Positions 35,650 through 45,610 of a stretch of DNA of 64,000 bases are shown one piece after another. Each line of letters begins with the position of its first letter. The stretch's first letter is position 1. The DNA is from Aquiflexum lacus. GTDB lineage: Bacteria > Bacteroidota > Bacteroidia > Cytophagales > Cyclobacteriaceae. The translations under genes were made by a program, and so were the position numbers. The notes below the pieces were generated by a model. That model saw only the letters and a list, made by a program, of their open reading frames with translations, was not told the origin of the DNA and did not search any database. Where the stretch lies: positions 62,001 through 126,000 of the forward strand of contig NZ_JABFHF010000016.1 in NCBI RefSeq assembly GCF_015476655.1, read 5' to 3'.

Positions 35650-38600
35650 TCAAAACGAATACCCTACCTGACTTCCTTTCTCCGGATCGAGTTCTACTTT
35701 GGCGTAGACTTCGATTTCCTGTTGGAGTTCTTCTACGTGTGAGATGATGCCGACGATGCGGTTTTCGTGGCGGAGGGATTTGAGGGTTTCGAAGACGACG
35801 CGGAGGGAATTTCTGTCCAATGCTCCAAAGCCTTCGTCCAAAAAGAAAAAGGACTGATCGGCCTGATTGAGGGATTTAACCTTTTCTGCCAATGCCAAAG
35901 CCAGACATAAGGAAGCCTGAAAGGTCTGCCCACCGGATAGGGTTTTGAGCAGGCGTTTTTTGCCCCCGTTCAGGTAATCCACTACCCAAAAGGTGTTGCT
36001 GTCGTCAATTTCCAAACTGAGACTGTTTTTGGTGAGTTTCAAAAAGCGGAGGTTGGCTGTGGCACAGAGTTCCTTGAGATAAATTGAACTGACATATTTT
36101 ACAAAACCACTGCCCTTGAAAAGCCTTTCCAACTCTTTTAGGTTAATTTCTCGCTTTTCCAGTTGGGCAAATGTAGCCTGTAGTTTTTGTTTTTCTCCCA
36201 ACTTTACTTTGATGGAAATGAGTTCCTGATCAAGCAGAGCGAAGGATTTTTTGACGGCTTCTAAAGCGGACTTTTCTTCCTGAAGCTTATTTTGCAATTG
36301 CGTAAATGCTTCCTGATCGAAGCTGCTAACACCGTGTTGGGTTTGAAGTTCTTCCACTTTGTTTTTGACCAAAAGGCTCCTGTCCTCAAATTGTCTGATT
36401 TCAGCATCTACTTTGTCCGCATCTAAAGAATGGTGGAAAAGCGCTATCAATTTTCCCTCATCTTCAAATCCATAAGTGATCTTAAGGGATTCGAATTCCT
36501 TTTGCAGTTCAGTTATTTTGGTGGATGTACTTTGTGCTTGGTTCTCAAAGTTTTTCAGGTTGGCCAGGTTGGTAGCCTGTTTGGTTCTTGTTTCCAGCAA
36601 TACTTTTTGTTTACCGGATAGCTTGAAAGCGGTCTCTTCTATGTCATGTTGGACTTTTTGGATGGTCTGTTCGATGTCAGCTTTTTCTTTATCGAAGAAA
36701 GGCCTGCAGAACACCGGGTCTTTGATCTCTTCTTTTTTGGCTGATATTTTACTACTCAAGCCCAATAAAGTTTGTTCCGCCTCCCGGATTTGCCTTTCCT
36801 CTTTTTCATATTCAATCAGTTTTTCCTCTAATGTCTTCCTGAGTTCTTTAATCTGTTGCAGCAATTTTTCTCTTCTTTGGATAGCCTTGTCGGAATTTAG
36901 GATCAGTGTACTTAAAGTCTCTTTGGTATCTACTTGATGGGATAGCAAATCTTGGTTAAGGTTTTTAATCTGTTCGGAAAGTGTATTGATTTCTTTTTCT
37001 ATTTTGGATTTATTGGCAAGTTGGTTGTCCAGTCTGATCTGTTGCTCGGAAAGGGTTTGTTTCCAGGTTATGATTTGTTCCAATAAGTTTTTTGCCGATT
37101 CAATCTCCTTGTTCTTCGATTCCAGGGCAGTGTTATCGGTTTCTGATAAAGGGTGAGGGTGATCTGTTGCCCCGCAAAGTGGACAGGCTTCTCCTGCAAT
37201 CAGGAGGTGGGAATGGGTGGCCAAACCGGATTGTTGGATCAGTTTTTCTTTCTCAGAGTCGAGTTTTTGGATGGACAGTTTTTGGGAACTGATCCATTCC
37301 TCAAATGATTGGTTTGGTTCCGGCAGTTTTTCTTTCAATGTTTCTATTTGTGCCATTATGCTTTCTGTGGAAGCCGATATTTCGTTGGCTTCTTTTTGTC
37401 TTTCTTTGATTTGGCTTTCCCAATTATCCCAATCTTTGGCCAACCCTTTCAGTTTGGACAGGGTATTGCTGTCCGGTGAAATTATATTTTCGGATTCTTC
37501 TTCCAGCCTTTTTATCTGCTCTTTAATTGCCGACAATGCCTCCCTTTTCAATTCCAAATCAGGCTTTAAAGTTTCTGTTATTGTTTTGGCTGCCTTAAAT
37601 TCTGTGTTTAGATTTTTGATTTCAATTACCTTTTTCAGGTCCCTGATCTTGGTTTCTCTTTCTGATTTTTTGTCAGCTTTTTCTTTCAACTCTAATTCTT
37701 CCCTTACGAGTTGTTCTATTTCTTGCTCATAAGTTTCCTTAAACCTCTTGCAGTCCGTGACACTGACACGGTATTTTTCCAATTCAGCATTTTTTTCATT
37801 GATTTGTTCCCAGACCGGCTTGAGATAGGTTTTTGCTTTCAGGAAGTCTTTCCAAATGGCTTTCTTGTTTTCTATTTCAGGCCTTTTGTTATTCAATACC
37901 TCCCATTCTTTCAAAAAGCCCTGTAATTGTAAATGCTTGATTTGGATCTCCTCCTGCTTTTTGAATGTCTTTTCAGTTTCCTTGAAGGTTCTCTCTCCTT
38001 CTTCCGCTTGGATGGCAATTTCCTTGATCAAGTCTGTTTTTTCAGCTAGTAATTCAGGGGTTATTTCTTCCAATGCGCCCAATTGTGTTTCCAAGCGGAT
38101 CTTTTCATCCTTGAGGTTTCTGAGCAAAGTCCCTGTTTTGAAAGCCAAATCAAATCGCTCCAAACCAAAAAGCTCTTTCATCATCTCTGCCCTTGGACCG
38201 GGAGTCAGGTCGATAAATTCCCTGAATTTGCCCTGTGGGATGATGACGGTCTGTTTGAAATGTTCCTTTTTCATGCCCACAAGGTCTTCCGCCCTTTGTG
38301 TCAGTGGTTCCAAGTGGTCTCCTGTTTTTAGATAAAAAGTGTGTTCTGCAGGTTTGACATCCTCAAAGTTTTTGGGATTCCGTTTGGCCGAATACCTTGC
38401 GATATAGGTGTTGACGTTGTTTTTCCCGGCCCGGAATTCGAACGTGATCAAAAGTGCTTCACTTTGAAGGTTGACCATGCTGTTTTTTTCACCCCGATCT
38501 GAAAGGCGCTCGGTGCTTCCGTACAATGCCAAGAGAATTGCCTCCAAAATTGAGGACTTTCCACTGCCCACCGCCCCGAATATCCCGAAAAGCCCCGCAG

Positions 38601-38679
38601 CGGTCAACTGGTCAAATTCTATAACCTGTTTTTCTTTGTATGAGTATAATCCTTGAATCTCTAATTTTACCGGAATCAT
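35650..38679 (-). CDS. sbcC: exonuclease subunit SbcC
   Basis: 1009 residues. SbcC is the SMC-like ATPase of the SbcCD nuclease, which cuts hairpins and DNA ends. Walker A is FGAVGSGKSSILEA near residue 35. Two long charged coiled-coil arms (about 190-480 and 530-830) meet at the zinc hook ACPLCGATDHPHP near 500. The signature KTLSGGQTFQASLCLALALAE is near 913 and Walker B FFLDEGFGALD near 950. It overlaps sbcD by four bases, so the subunits are translationally coupled. Confidence 0.96.
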   Translation of the reverse strand: MIPVKLEIQGLYSYKEKQVIEFDQLTAAGLFGIFGAVGSGKSSILEAILLALYGSTERLSDRGEKNSMVNLQSEALLITFEFRAGKNNVNTYIARYSAKRNPKNFEDVKPAEHTFYLKTGDHLEPLTQRAEDLVGMKKEHFKQTVIIPQGKFREFIDLTPGPRAEMMKELFGLERFDLAFKTGTLLRNLKDEKIRLETQLGALEEITPELLAEKTDLIKEIAIQAEEGERTFKETEKTFKKQEEIQIKHLQLQGFLKEWEVLNNKRPEIENKKAIWKDFLKAKTYLKPVWEQINEKNAELEKYRVSVTDCKRFKETYEQEIEQLVREELELKEKADKKSERETKIRDLKKVIEIKNLNTEFKAAKTITETLKPDLELKREALSAIKEQIKRLEEESENIISPDSNTLSKLKGLAKDWDNWESQIKERQKEANEISASTESIMAQIETLKEKLPEPNQSFEEWISSQKLSIQKLDSEKEKLIQQSGLATHSHLLIAGEACPLCGATDHPHPLSETDNTALESKNKEIESAKNLLEQIITWKQTLSEQQIRLDNQLANKSKIEKEINTLSEQIKNLNQDLLSHQVDTKETLSTLILNSDKAIQRREKLLQQIKELRKTLEEKLIEYEKEERQIREAEQTLLGLSSKISAKKEEIKDPVFCRPFFDKEKADIEQTIQKVQHDIEETAFKLSGKQKVLLETRTKQATNLANLKNFENQAQSTSTKITELQKEFESLKITYGFEDEGKLIALFHHSLDADKVDAEIRQFEDRSLLVKNKVEELQTQHGVSSFDQEAFTQLQNKLQEEKSALEAVKKSFALLDQELISIKVKLGEKQKLQATFAQLEKREINLKELERLFKGSGFVKYVSSIYLKELCATANLRFLKLTKNSLSLEIDDSNTFWVVDYLNGGKKRLLKTLSGGQTFQASLCLALALAEKVKSLNQADQSFFFLDEGFGALDRNSLRVVFETLKSLRHENRIVGIISHVEELQQEIEVYAKVELDPEKGSQVGYSF

Positions 38680-39905
38680 GTGGTTTCGTTTTGGCTGATA
38701 ACTTCTTTAAAAATCCTGAGCAACTCGTCATTGGGTTCCTGTCCGCGTTCACTTTTGAAATACATCCTGAAAAGACTGACCATATCTTTTTCCAGGTCTT
38801 CGGCTTTTAGGCTCAGGCTTTCCTGACCCTGTGGGTTTTTGATCTGTGGAATCAGGTTGACGATGCCGTCATGGGCTTTTATGATGGCTTTGCGGGTGGC
38901 AGCATCTATGGAATGTTCCGTGATATAAGTGATTTCGACAAAACAATATGCATTTTCCCCTAGCCATTGAAGCGTGTCGGGGAGGTTGTCAAAGGTCTTT
39001 CTACAAAGCGGCCTTCCCTTTTCAAGACCGACAGCACGGTGATTTACCTTTTCTCCGGGTTTGGCCTCTATGATGACCACCTGCTTTTGTTGATCTGCTT
39101 CGCTGAAAGAATAGGCCAGGGGAGAGGAGGAATATACGATCGGAAATGGTTCCTTGCCGACAGCATGGTACCGGTGCAAATGGCCCAAAGCAGCATATTG
39201 GATCTGTCCCGGGATATGATGTGTGTGCAGTGCCTGCGTGCCGCCGACATGGAGAATGGGACGCTCAGATTCTGGTTCAGGATCCGGTGTTTGCCCTTCT
39301 TGAACAAAAAAGAAATGGCCTATAAATAAGTTGATCCCTTTGTCATCACAATACTTGTCTGCCAGTGTCTCCCATTTCCCGGCCAATAAATCCCTGAATT
39401 CCTGTTCCCTGTCCACTTCTCCCAAGTAGGTTTTGAGCAGCACTTCATTGGCGTAAGGAGCCAGGATGATTCTGATGGGGGATTCATGTTTCGCAAGTTT
39501 CATTTCCACAAAGCTGGATTCAGAATGTAGGATTTCAACCCCGTTTTCAAATTTCCCTATTGGGATCACCGTATCATATCGGCTGTAGAAAAAGATGCCC
39601 ATTTCACGGGCCAAAGGATCAGGGGCCTCTACAAACTGTGTGCTGTCATGGTTCCCGGAAATGGCGATGATGGGTCTTTGACCATTATTGGAAAGCCTTT
39701 TGAGGGTTTTGTAGAGCAGTTCCACGGCTTCATGGCTGGGATTGAAGCTGTCAAAAATATCCCCTGCCAAAAGTACGAGGTCAATAGCTTCCCGGTCGGC
39801 GATCTGAATGATTTCTTCGAGAACTTCTTTTTGTTCGTCAAGTCTCGAATACTCCTGAAGTCTTTTTCCCAAATGCCAATCTGCGGTGTGGAGGATTTTG
39901 ATCAT
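38676..39905 (-). CDS. sbcD: exonuclease subunit SbcD
   Basis: Mn-dependent nuclease partner of SbcC. The ATG at 39905 (MIKILHTADWHLGKRLQ) gives 409 residues and matches the conserved N-terminus; a longer frame adds 13 unrelated residues. Phosphoesterase motifs are ADWHLG, LLAGDIFDSFNPS, ISGNHDST and ALGHLHRYH, containing the metal ligands. The region near residue 200 carries FIGHFF. Confidence 0.96.
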   Translation of the reverse strand: MIKILHTADWHLGKRLQEYSRLDEQKEVLEEIIQIADREAIDLVLLAGDIFDSFNPSHEAVELLYKTLKRLSNNGQRPIIAISGNHDSTQFVEAPDPLAREMGIFFYSRYDTVIPIGKFENGVEILHSESSFVEMKLAKHESPIRIILAPYANEVLLKTYLGEVDREQEFRDLLAGKWETLADKYCDDKGINLFIGHFFFVQEGQTPDPEPESERPILHVGGTQALHTHHIPGQIQYAALGHLHRYHAVGKEPFPIVYSSSPLAYSFSEADQQKQVVIIEAKPGEKVNHRAVGLEKGRPLCRKTFDNLPDTLQWLGENAYCFVEITYITEHSIDAATRKAIIKAHDGIVNLIPQIKNPQGQESLSLKAEDLEKDMVSLFRMYFKSERGQEPNDELLRIFKEVISQNETT

Positions 39906-40071
39906 GTTTGTTTTTTCCGTGTTTGGGTTTAGCTTTGTGAACACCTGTTTTTGTTTTTGGTGACATGAACAGGTTTTTAATTTTGATTAAAGTTAAAAGC
40001 TTAGTCATTCCGTTCCAAATGCGCAAAGTACCAAAGACAACAATTGGCACATTATTTGCAAAAAGGCGAAA

Positions 40072-40620
40072 ATGAATATGAAATACTTTACCTTACTTTT
40101 CTTCTTGATCATCAGCCCTTTAATGGTTTCTGCCGGGGATGAAAGACCATCTTCAGATGAGTCCTTAAAAATTCAGGAAGGTGTTGCCAGTTATTATGGA
40201 ACAAAATTCCATCTCCGTAAAACAGCCAATGGAGAGATTTTTGATATGACCGAAATGACAGCAGCCCATAAGAATCTCCCCTTTGGCACCCTGCTAAAAG
40301 TGACCAATCTGAAAAACGGCAGAGAAGTATGGGTCAGAATCAATGACAGACTCCCACAAACATCAAGAAGAATTATAGATTTGTCCAAAGGTGCCGCCGA
40401 AGAACTGAAAATGGTTCAGGATGGCATTGTCAAGGTCAAATTGGAAGTTCCTGATGAAGATACGGTAGTGAGTTTGATGGAGCATTATCAGGATGAAAAA
40501 CCCGAAGATATCCGGTTAAGACTCTATGAAACTCTGATTGAGATTGAAATTGAAAGACCTGATTTTTCTGATTTGTTTTTGGATTTTAATATAGAGGGCG
40601 GTTTGGTTGCTTTGAAGTGA
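40072..40620 (+). CDS. RlpA-like protein, exported
   Basis: 182 residues with a signal peptide (FTLLFFLIISPLMVSAG). The double-psi barrel is at residues ~38-125: GVASYYGTKFHLRKTANGEIF, TAAHKNLPFGTLLKV and VRINDRLPQTSRRIIDLSKGAAEELKM. Active-site His and Asp are retained, but the usual Gly after INDR is Leu. The C-terminal ~55 residues form an acidic extension without a SPOR domain. It is probably periplasmic, acting at peptidoglycan. It converges with the DUF6364 gene eight bases away. Confidence 0.87.
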   Translation: MNMKYFTLLFFLIISPLMVSAGDERPSSDESLKIQEGVASYYGTKFHLRKTANGEIFDMTEMTAAHKNLPFGTLLKVTNLKNGREVWVRINDRLPQTSRRIIDLSKGAAEELKMVQDGIVKVKLEVPDEDTVVSLMEHYQDEKPEDIRLRLYETLIEIEIERPDFSDLFLDFNIEGGLVALK

Positions 40621-40627
40621 TTATTTT

Positions 40628-40864
40628 TTAAAAATGCTTTTTTTCCAGATATTCCCTGAGTTCTTTATCTTCATCAAAATTTTCCGGAAGTTGGATTGAA
40701 AGTCTTGCGATATTTTCCTCAATTTCTATTTCATTATCTTCAAATACTAAAGTTTTAAGGTAGTTTTCTACAATGCCTGATAAACTCCTGCCCGTATTCT
40801 GTGCATATATTTTAGCCTTTTCAATTGTGGATTCATCTACAGTAAGTGTCAATTTTTTAACCAT
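40628..40864 (-). CDS. DUF6364-family (ribbon-helix-helix-like) antitoxin, no toxin partner
   Basis: 78 residues. MVKKLTLTVDESTIEKAKIYAQNTGRSLSGIVENYLKTL is a VapB/CopG-like ribbon-helix-helix DNA-binding half of the DUF6364 family; the acidic tail IARLSIQLPENFDEDKELREYLEKKHF would bind a PIN-domain toxin. The toxin normally follows, but here the next gene is the convergent RlpA-like gene only eight bases away. There is no room for a toxin and none was found upstream. It is an orphan antitoxin or free-standing regulator. Confidence 0.82.
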   Translation of the reverse strand: MVKKLTLTVDESTIEKAKIYAQNTGRSLSGIVENYLKTLVFEDNEIEIEENIARLSIQLPENFDEDKELREYLEKKHF

Positions 40865-40894
40865 AACACGTGTTTTTATTTTAAATATACGTAT
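40865..40894. promoter_or_regulatory. candidate operators of the DUF6364 gene
   Basis: Two palindromes lie directly upstream of the start codon: AACACGTGTT (40865-40874) and ATACGTAT (40887-40894). Both share the ACGT centre and are 20-21 bp centre to centre, the pattern expected for ribbon-helix-helix autorepression. Confidence 0.5.
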
Positions 40895-41068
40895 TATAAT
40901 TTAAATTTGTCGATCCTGATTGATCTATATTTCAAAGGAAAATTTAAACCAACATTATGGGATTCCTTAAAGATATTTCACTTTTGATGCTGGTAGGTCC
41001 TTCCTAATCTAATCCAATAATTGATAGGATTTCACGGGTTTCAAAATCATAAAAGTAAATCCTTTTTT

Positions 41069-42253
41069 TCACTCCAAATGAAACTTAATTAAAATCGGAT
41101 TATCCTCCCTGTCAATTTTTTCAAAATCGATGGATTTTAAAATCGGGTGGTTTTCAAAGCTATTGCCCTCTTCGATATGTTTCAACAAGGAGGCAGGTTG
41201 TACATAACAATAAAAGTATTTTGAATCCGATGAAATCATTTCAGGCATGTATTCTTTTGACCTTCCTATTGAGACAATTTTATTTATACTTTTATCAAAT
41301 AGAACATGATATTGCACCAGACTGCCAATAAAATTAAAAAGCAAATGCCTTTCGGTTTCCATGATGTTGTTTAAAAACTTATAATAATCTGTCCTTAAAA
41401 ACTCTCCTTCTCTGTCATAAAAATTGAGCAGCTCTATTACAGGAACGCCATTGGAGGCAAATGGAAAATGATATTTGTTGAAAATCCCCTCTTTATTTAT
41501 TCCGATAATTTCATTACTACCTAAGATCGGAGTAAGGTTATATTCACCTAGAATATGGGATTGACGAAACCTGGGATCTCCTTCCATTCCGAGTATCCCG
41601 TACTTTTTTGGAATAAAAAAATCATGTTGATCACCGTCCTTTCTTAATAAATGAAATTCATGTGGATTTGCCCTTGCTGAAGGGACCAACCTATGGACAG
41701 GAGGTAAGGTTGTGAATAAGTAATAGACACCCTCAATATTCACGAAATTGCCATAAATATTATTTCCTTTTACCCCTCTAAGAGAAATGCTACCCAGGTA
41801 TTCAAAATCAATCAGATTAAATTTCTTTATTTCATCATAGTCCAAAATTTCAAATTGGTCATTTTCAAAATCAATCTGTGTATCCTTTATTTCTTTGTAT
41901 TCTCCAGGACCTGTTCCCAGTTTACTGAAAACGGAAATATTGTTTCCCTGCCCGTCAAACCCAAACATTTTGGATTGCCGACCATCATGTATGTAATATC
42001 GGTCACCCGATGGTGAGATCATCAACTTAGAAACAGACACAATCAACAGATCTATGTCTGTCTGTAGGTAGATGATATCGTCCACTACCAGACTTTCCGG
42101 CCAGCTAAAGCCAAATTCGTCTTTTACAACCAAAGGGTAAGTATTGCCCTCTAAAGGGTCATTAACAGCCGGTTTAACTATTTTATTCTCTTTGCAGGAA
42201 ACAAGGAAAATGAGATTAATACATACCAGTAGATATACAAGAGTATTCTTCAT
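41069..42253 (-). CDS. 6-bladed beta-propeller lipoprotein
   Basis: 394 residues with a lipoprotein signal (NLIFLVSCKEN). The body is a Bacteroidota 6-bladed beta-propeller: repeated strands such as DRYYIHDGRQSKMFGFDGQGNNI, the GTGPGEYKEIKDTQID landmark and FEILDYDEIKKFNL. Proteins of this family sit on the cell surface or in the periplasm; the function is unknown. It is divergent from two related genes on the plus strand. Confidence 0.82.
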   Translation of the reverse strand: MKNTLVYLLVCINLIFLVSCKENKIVKPAVNDPLEGNTYPLVVKDEFGFSWPESLVVDDIIYLQTDIDLLIVSVSKLMISPSGDRYYIHDGRQSKMFGFDGQGNNISVFSKLGTGPGEYKEIKDTQIDFENDQFEILDYDEIKKFNLIDFEYLGSISLRGVKGNNIYGNFVNIEGVYYLFTTLPPVHRLVPSARANPHEFHLLRKDGDQHDFFIPKKYGILGMEGDPRFRQSHILGEYNLTPILGSNEIIGINKEGIFNKYHFPFASNGVPVIELLNFYDREGEFLRTDYYKFLNNIMETERHLLFNFIGSLVQYHVLFDKSINKIVSIGRSKEYMPEMISSDSKYFYCYVQPASLLKHIEEGNSFENHPILKSIDFEKIDREDNPILIKFHLE

Positions 42254-42471
42254 ACCAGTTTTGATTGAAATTCACCTAAGTATTATATGCCTAACAGTTC
42301 ATAAATAAGCAGGAAGTGGGATGTAGGATCAATATTTTCAATTTCACAATATCCATAAAACTAAGAAAATGAAAACGGTAATTTCAGTCAGTTTCAAAAT
42401 ATTTCACATTTTCTTTTTTGTGTTGTTCTAATTATTAAGTTAATTGCTCTTTAGTTCTAAATATTTCCACA

Positions 42472-43587
42472 ATGAATCCAAGAAGATTATTTTTAACTGC
42501 TATATTTTTGTTGCCATTTGTTTTATCATGCAAGAGAGGATCCTCATCTGATCAACCTATCTACATGGCTTTTGATCATGTGGAATATATCAGCGATTTT
42601 CCGGCAACATTTACACTAAAAGACAGAAAAATCCCGGATATAGATGTTATCGGAATTCGGGATTTTCTGATTGTTGACAGTATCCTGGTGCTGGGCACCA
42701 GCAATCCTTAAGGCATTTGGACAATCCTTTCCCTGCCTCACTACGAATATCTTGGTTCTTTTCTTAAAAGAGGTGAGGGGCCTGTGGAGTTTATGCAGGG
42801 ACCGTCTGCCTCTAGTAAGTCCAAGGTTGTCAGGGAGAATGGGCAGCTCGTAGCCTATTTGTATGATTTCGAAAAAGGAAACCTTAAGAGATTCGATATT
42901 GGACAAACCATCACTTCAGGTGAATTGCACATTTCTTTAATGGAAGCTTCTTTTCCGCCATTTTTGTCCAATTTCATTATGGTGGATAGTAGTACATTTT
43001 TTATAAAAGAAATCGGGAATAGGGATACACAGCAAATTCGGCAATTAATTGTTTCCGGTGAAAAAACCGACTTGCCGGTTTTGGATAAACTCAATCAGGC
43101 TGCACTCAAAGAAGGTGGGGATTTCAATATGCTGGCAACCAACACCGAATATAATGATGTCCATCAAAGATTTGTGGAAGCTCCGACCGATTTAAATTAT
43201 ATCAACCTCTATTCGCTTGACAGCGCAATCGCCAAAACAATCTGTATTGGGGATAAATTGACCGATATAGGAATGGTACAAAATGAGAGGCCGCAGTGGA
43301 ATCGGAAGTATGTTTTTGTGAATAATAAAGCCTTTGATGATTTTTTTGGTGTAATCTATGTCAATGAAAGCTTCAAGGATTATCAGACTATAAGAAGACG
43401 GCTTCCTTCTATATTTTTGTTTGATTGGGAAGGGAAGCCATTGGCTGAACTGAAAATGAAAAACCATTTTACACACTTTGATATCGATTTCATTAACCGG
43501 GAACTCTATACCTTTGATGTTCATTCTGATGAATTTTTCAAGTTTGATATAGGGGATATATTAGCTGGGCTAAAAAGGTCAAACTAA
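42472..43587 (+). pseudogene. 6-bladed beta-propeller lipoprotein gene interrupted by an in-frame TAA
   Basis: The first part (79 codons) begins MNPRRLFLTAIFLLPFVLSCKRG, a lipoprotein signal, and ends ...ILVLGTSNP at TAA 42709-42711. The same frame then continues GIWTILSLPHYEYLGSFLKRGEGPVEFMQGPS and runs to 43587, giving about 370 codons with one stop. GRGEGPVEF-type text is the propeller landmark shared with the two neighbours. CAA, AAA or GAA to TAA by one base change explains it. The downstream part has an ATG at 42784 but no signal peptide, so it would not be exported. Confidence 0.85.
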
Positions 43588-43673
43588 AATCAGACAGTTT
43601 CAATGAAAAACCAATTATTCTATTTAACTACCCAATATTAATTAAGACCTGAGAACCTTTAAATTTTTAATTT

Positions 43674-44807
43674 ATGATGCCGTTTACTAGATTATTTAAT
43701 GTTTTAACTTTCATGGCCATTGTGGGCTGCGGACAAAGAAATTCTTCAGAGGAAATAATGCTTTTGGAGATACCGGAAGAATCCCAATTGCGCTATGACT
43801 TTTCCCAATTGATCGAAGGAAATTTTGAGATAACTCCTTTGGAATTGAGCTATTCTTCGGGATTGGTGATGCCGGATAAGGGCTTGATCAAAGATGGATT
43901 ATTGTTTTTAGGTGATAGGGGAACGAGCAGGTCAATTTTGGTCTTTGACCTGCAGAATAAAAAGGAAATAGCAAGCCCTTTCCTTTTAGGTGAGGGTCCC
44001 GATGCCTTTGCTGAAATAACCGATTATTTGATTTACGGAAATCAATTAATGATTTTGGACGGAATTAAACGGCGAATTGCCATTTATACCATTTCATTGG
44101 ATTCTATTACTTTTCAAAAATTCCTCCCTATTGACTTTGGACCCCAAAGGTTTTCCTTTGATGGAGAAAACGGGTACTTTCTAAATGGTGGTGGCACCGA
44201 ACAACTGTTTACAATAACGGACAAGGACTTTAAAACCATCAAGGCAATGGGTACAAAGAATGCTGCCCATTTGCTCAAACCTTATAATTCTTTCCATGAA
44301 GTGATTATAAATGGCAGCGAAACCATTCTGTTCCACGCCACATTTGACAATATTATTTATGAAGCAAGTAAGGGTAATATATCACAATGGAAGAAGATAC
44401 AATTCCCAAATAGAAATCTGGACATTGATTTGGAAGAGTTTCCAATCCAGTCTGATTTTAATGACTTCCAAAGCAAAATGAAACCATTTAACTCATATTT
44501 TATAATATTTGAAAAAAGTGATGAGAAAAGTCATTTTTTGGTTTATTCCGGAAATGATACCCCTAAGGTTTCTATCAAAAGTACTGATTTGAATATTAAC
44601 CTGCCTTTATTAAACATAAACAATGATATCACTTTCGAAGCGCATATGCCTGCAGTAATAGGAACGCATCAGGGTAATTATGTCGCCATCACTTCTGTGG
44701 AAGGAGTCAACAGAAATTCTTCCGAATTTAAAGAAAGTAAGATGGGTCAGTTATTGAATAGTTATCCGGATGCCGAATATTTCCTTTTGGTATTTAAATT
44801 CAAATGA
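43674..44807 (+). CDS. 6-bladed beta-propeller lipoprotein
   Basis: 377 residues with a lipoprotein-type N-terminus (LTFMAIVGCGQRN). Propeller landmarks include LLFLGDRGTSRSILVFDLQN and LLGEGPDAFAEITDYLIYGNQLMILDGIKRRIAIYTI. It is intact, unlike the preceding paralogue 86 bases upstream. It is probably co-transcribed with the thioredoxin-fold lipoprotein that follows. Function unknown. Confidence 0.8.
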   Translation: MMPFTRLFNVLTFMAIVGCGQRNSSEEIMLLEIPEESQLRYDFSQLIEGNFEITPLELSYSSGLVMPDKGLIKDGLLFLGDRGTSRSILVFDLQNKKEIASPFLLGEGPDAFAEITDYLIYGNQLMILDGIKRRIAIYTISLDSITFQKFLPIDFGPQRFSFDGENGYFLNGGGTEQLFTITDKDFKTIKAMGTKNAAHLLKPYNSFHEVIINGSETILFHATFDNIIYEASKGNISQWKKIQFPNRNLDIDLEEFPIQSDFNDFQSKMKPFNSYFIIFEKSDEKSHFLVYSGNDTPKVSIKSTDLNINLPLLNINNDITFEAHMPAVIGTHQGNYVAITSVEGVNRNSSEFKESKMGQLLNSYPDAEYFLLVFKFK

Positions 44808-44862
44808 GCTAATTGTCTTTGAATGTTCCCTATCGAGATAACAATTAATTATTTTAGAAAAA

Positions 44863-45375
44863 ATGCTCAGAGATAATTTCAAATTTGTCCTTGTTTTAAG
44901 CTTTGCATTATGTACGGCTATAACAGGATGTAACAATAAGAAAAGTGAAAGTAAATTTCGAGAAATAGTTCTACCCGAAAACCTGGAATTTATTGAAATA
45001 AATAAATCCCAAAAGTTTGATAAAAGCTGGTTTGACAGAAAATACAAGGTAGTGGTTTTTGCAAGACATGCTGACACACATTCTCCATTCGAATTGGATT
45101 GGCAAAGTGCTATTTCCGAATTTCAAGATATCGCATTTTTATTTTATGTGTCAGAAAAGGATACAGCGAAATTGATCAGAAATCTAAAGAAAGTTAACTT
45201 TACCCACCCTGTTATTCATGATCCAAGTGAAGAATTTAGGGAATTAAACGTGAAAGGAAAGGAGTGGACTTTTATTTCTTATTTGGTTAAAGAAAATGAA
45301 ATAGTTGGAATGGGCAATCCCTCCTTTCCTGATTTCAACAAGAGGCTTAGTGAGTTGATTGATGAATCTAAATAA
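44863..45375 (+). CDS. thioredoxin-fold-like lipoprotein without a CXXC
   Basis: 170 residues with a lipoprotein signal (LCTAITGCNNKK). The body resembles the redoxin/TlpA-like proteins that accompany propeller lipoproteins: YKVVVFARHADTHSPFEL takes the place where such proteins have a strand followed by CXXC, then FLFYVSEKDTAKLIRNL and a TFISYLVKENEIVGMGNPSF strand pair. No cysteine remains after the lipidation site, so it cannot do thiol chemistry. The fold assignment is an inference from pattern, not from a search. Confidence 0.55.
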   Translation: MLRDNFKFVLVLSFALCTAITGCNNKKSESKFREIVLPENLEFIEINKSQKFDKSWFDRKYKVVVFARHADTHSPFELDWQSAISEFQDIAFLFYVSEKDTAKLIRNLKKVNFTHPVIHDPSEEFRELNVKGKEWTFISYLVKENEIVGMGNPSFPDFNKRLSELIDESK

Positions 45376-45610
45376 GATCGAGGTTAAAGGAAATAGAGTC
45401 GTTCCATTTTTTAACCAGTGAGGGACCAGCAAGCTTGGCCACTTTTAATCCTTAAACAGGAAAAAAAAGAAAGGGGAACTATTTGAAAGTGATATTCTTT
45501 TTCTTTTTTTTCCTATCACCATTTGCTTCCTTTAAATCTTTTAACAAATTTAGTTTTGACTTTTATTAATTATTTAGTTTTTTTGAAAATCCACTATACC
45601 TCACAACCTT

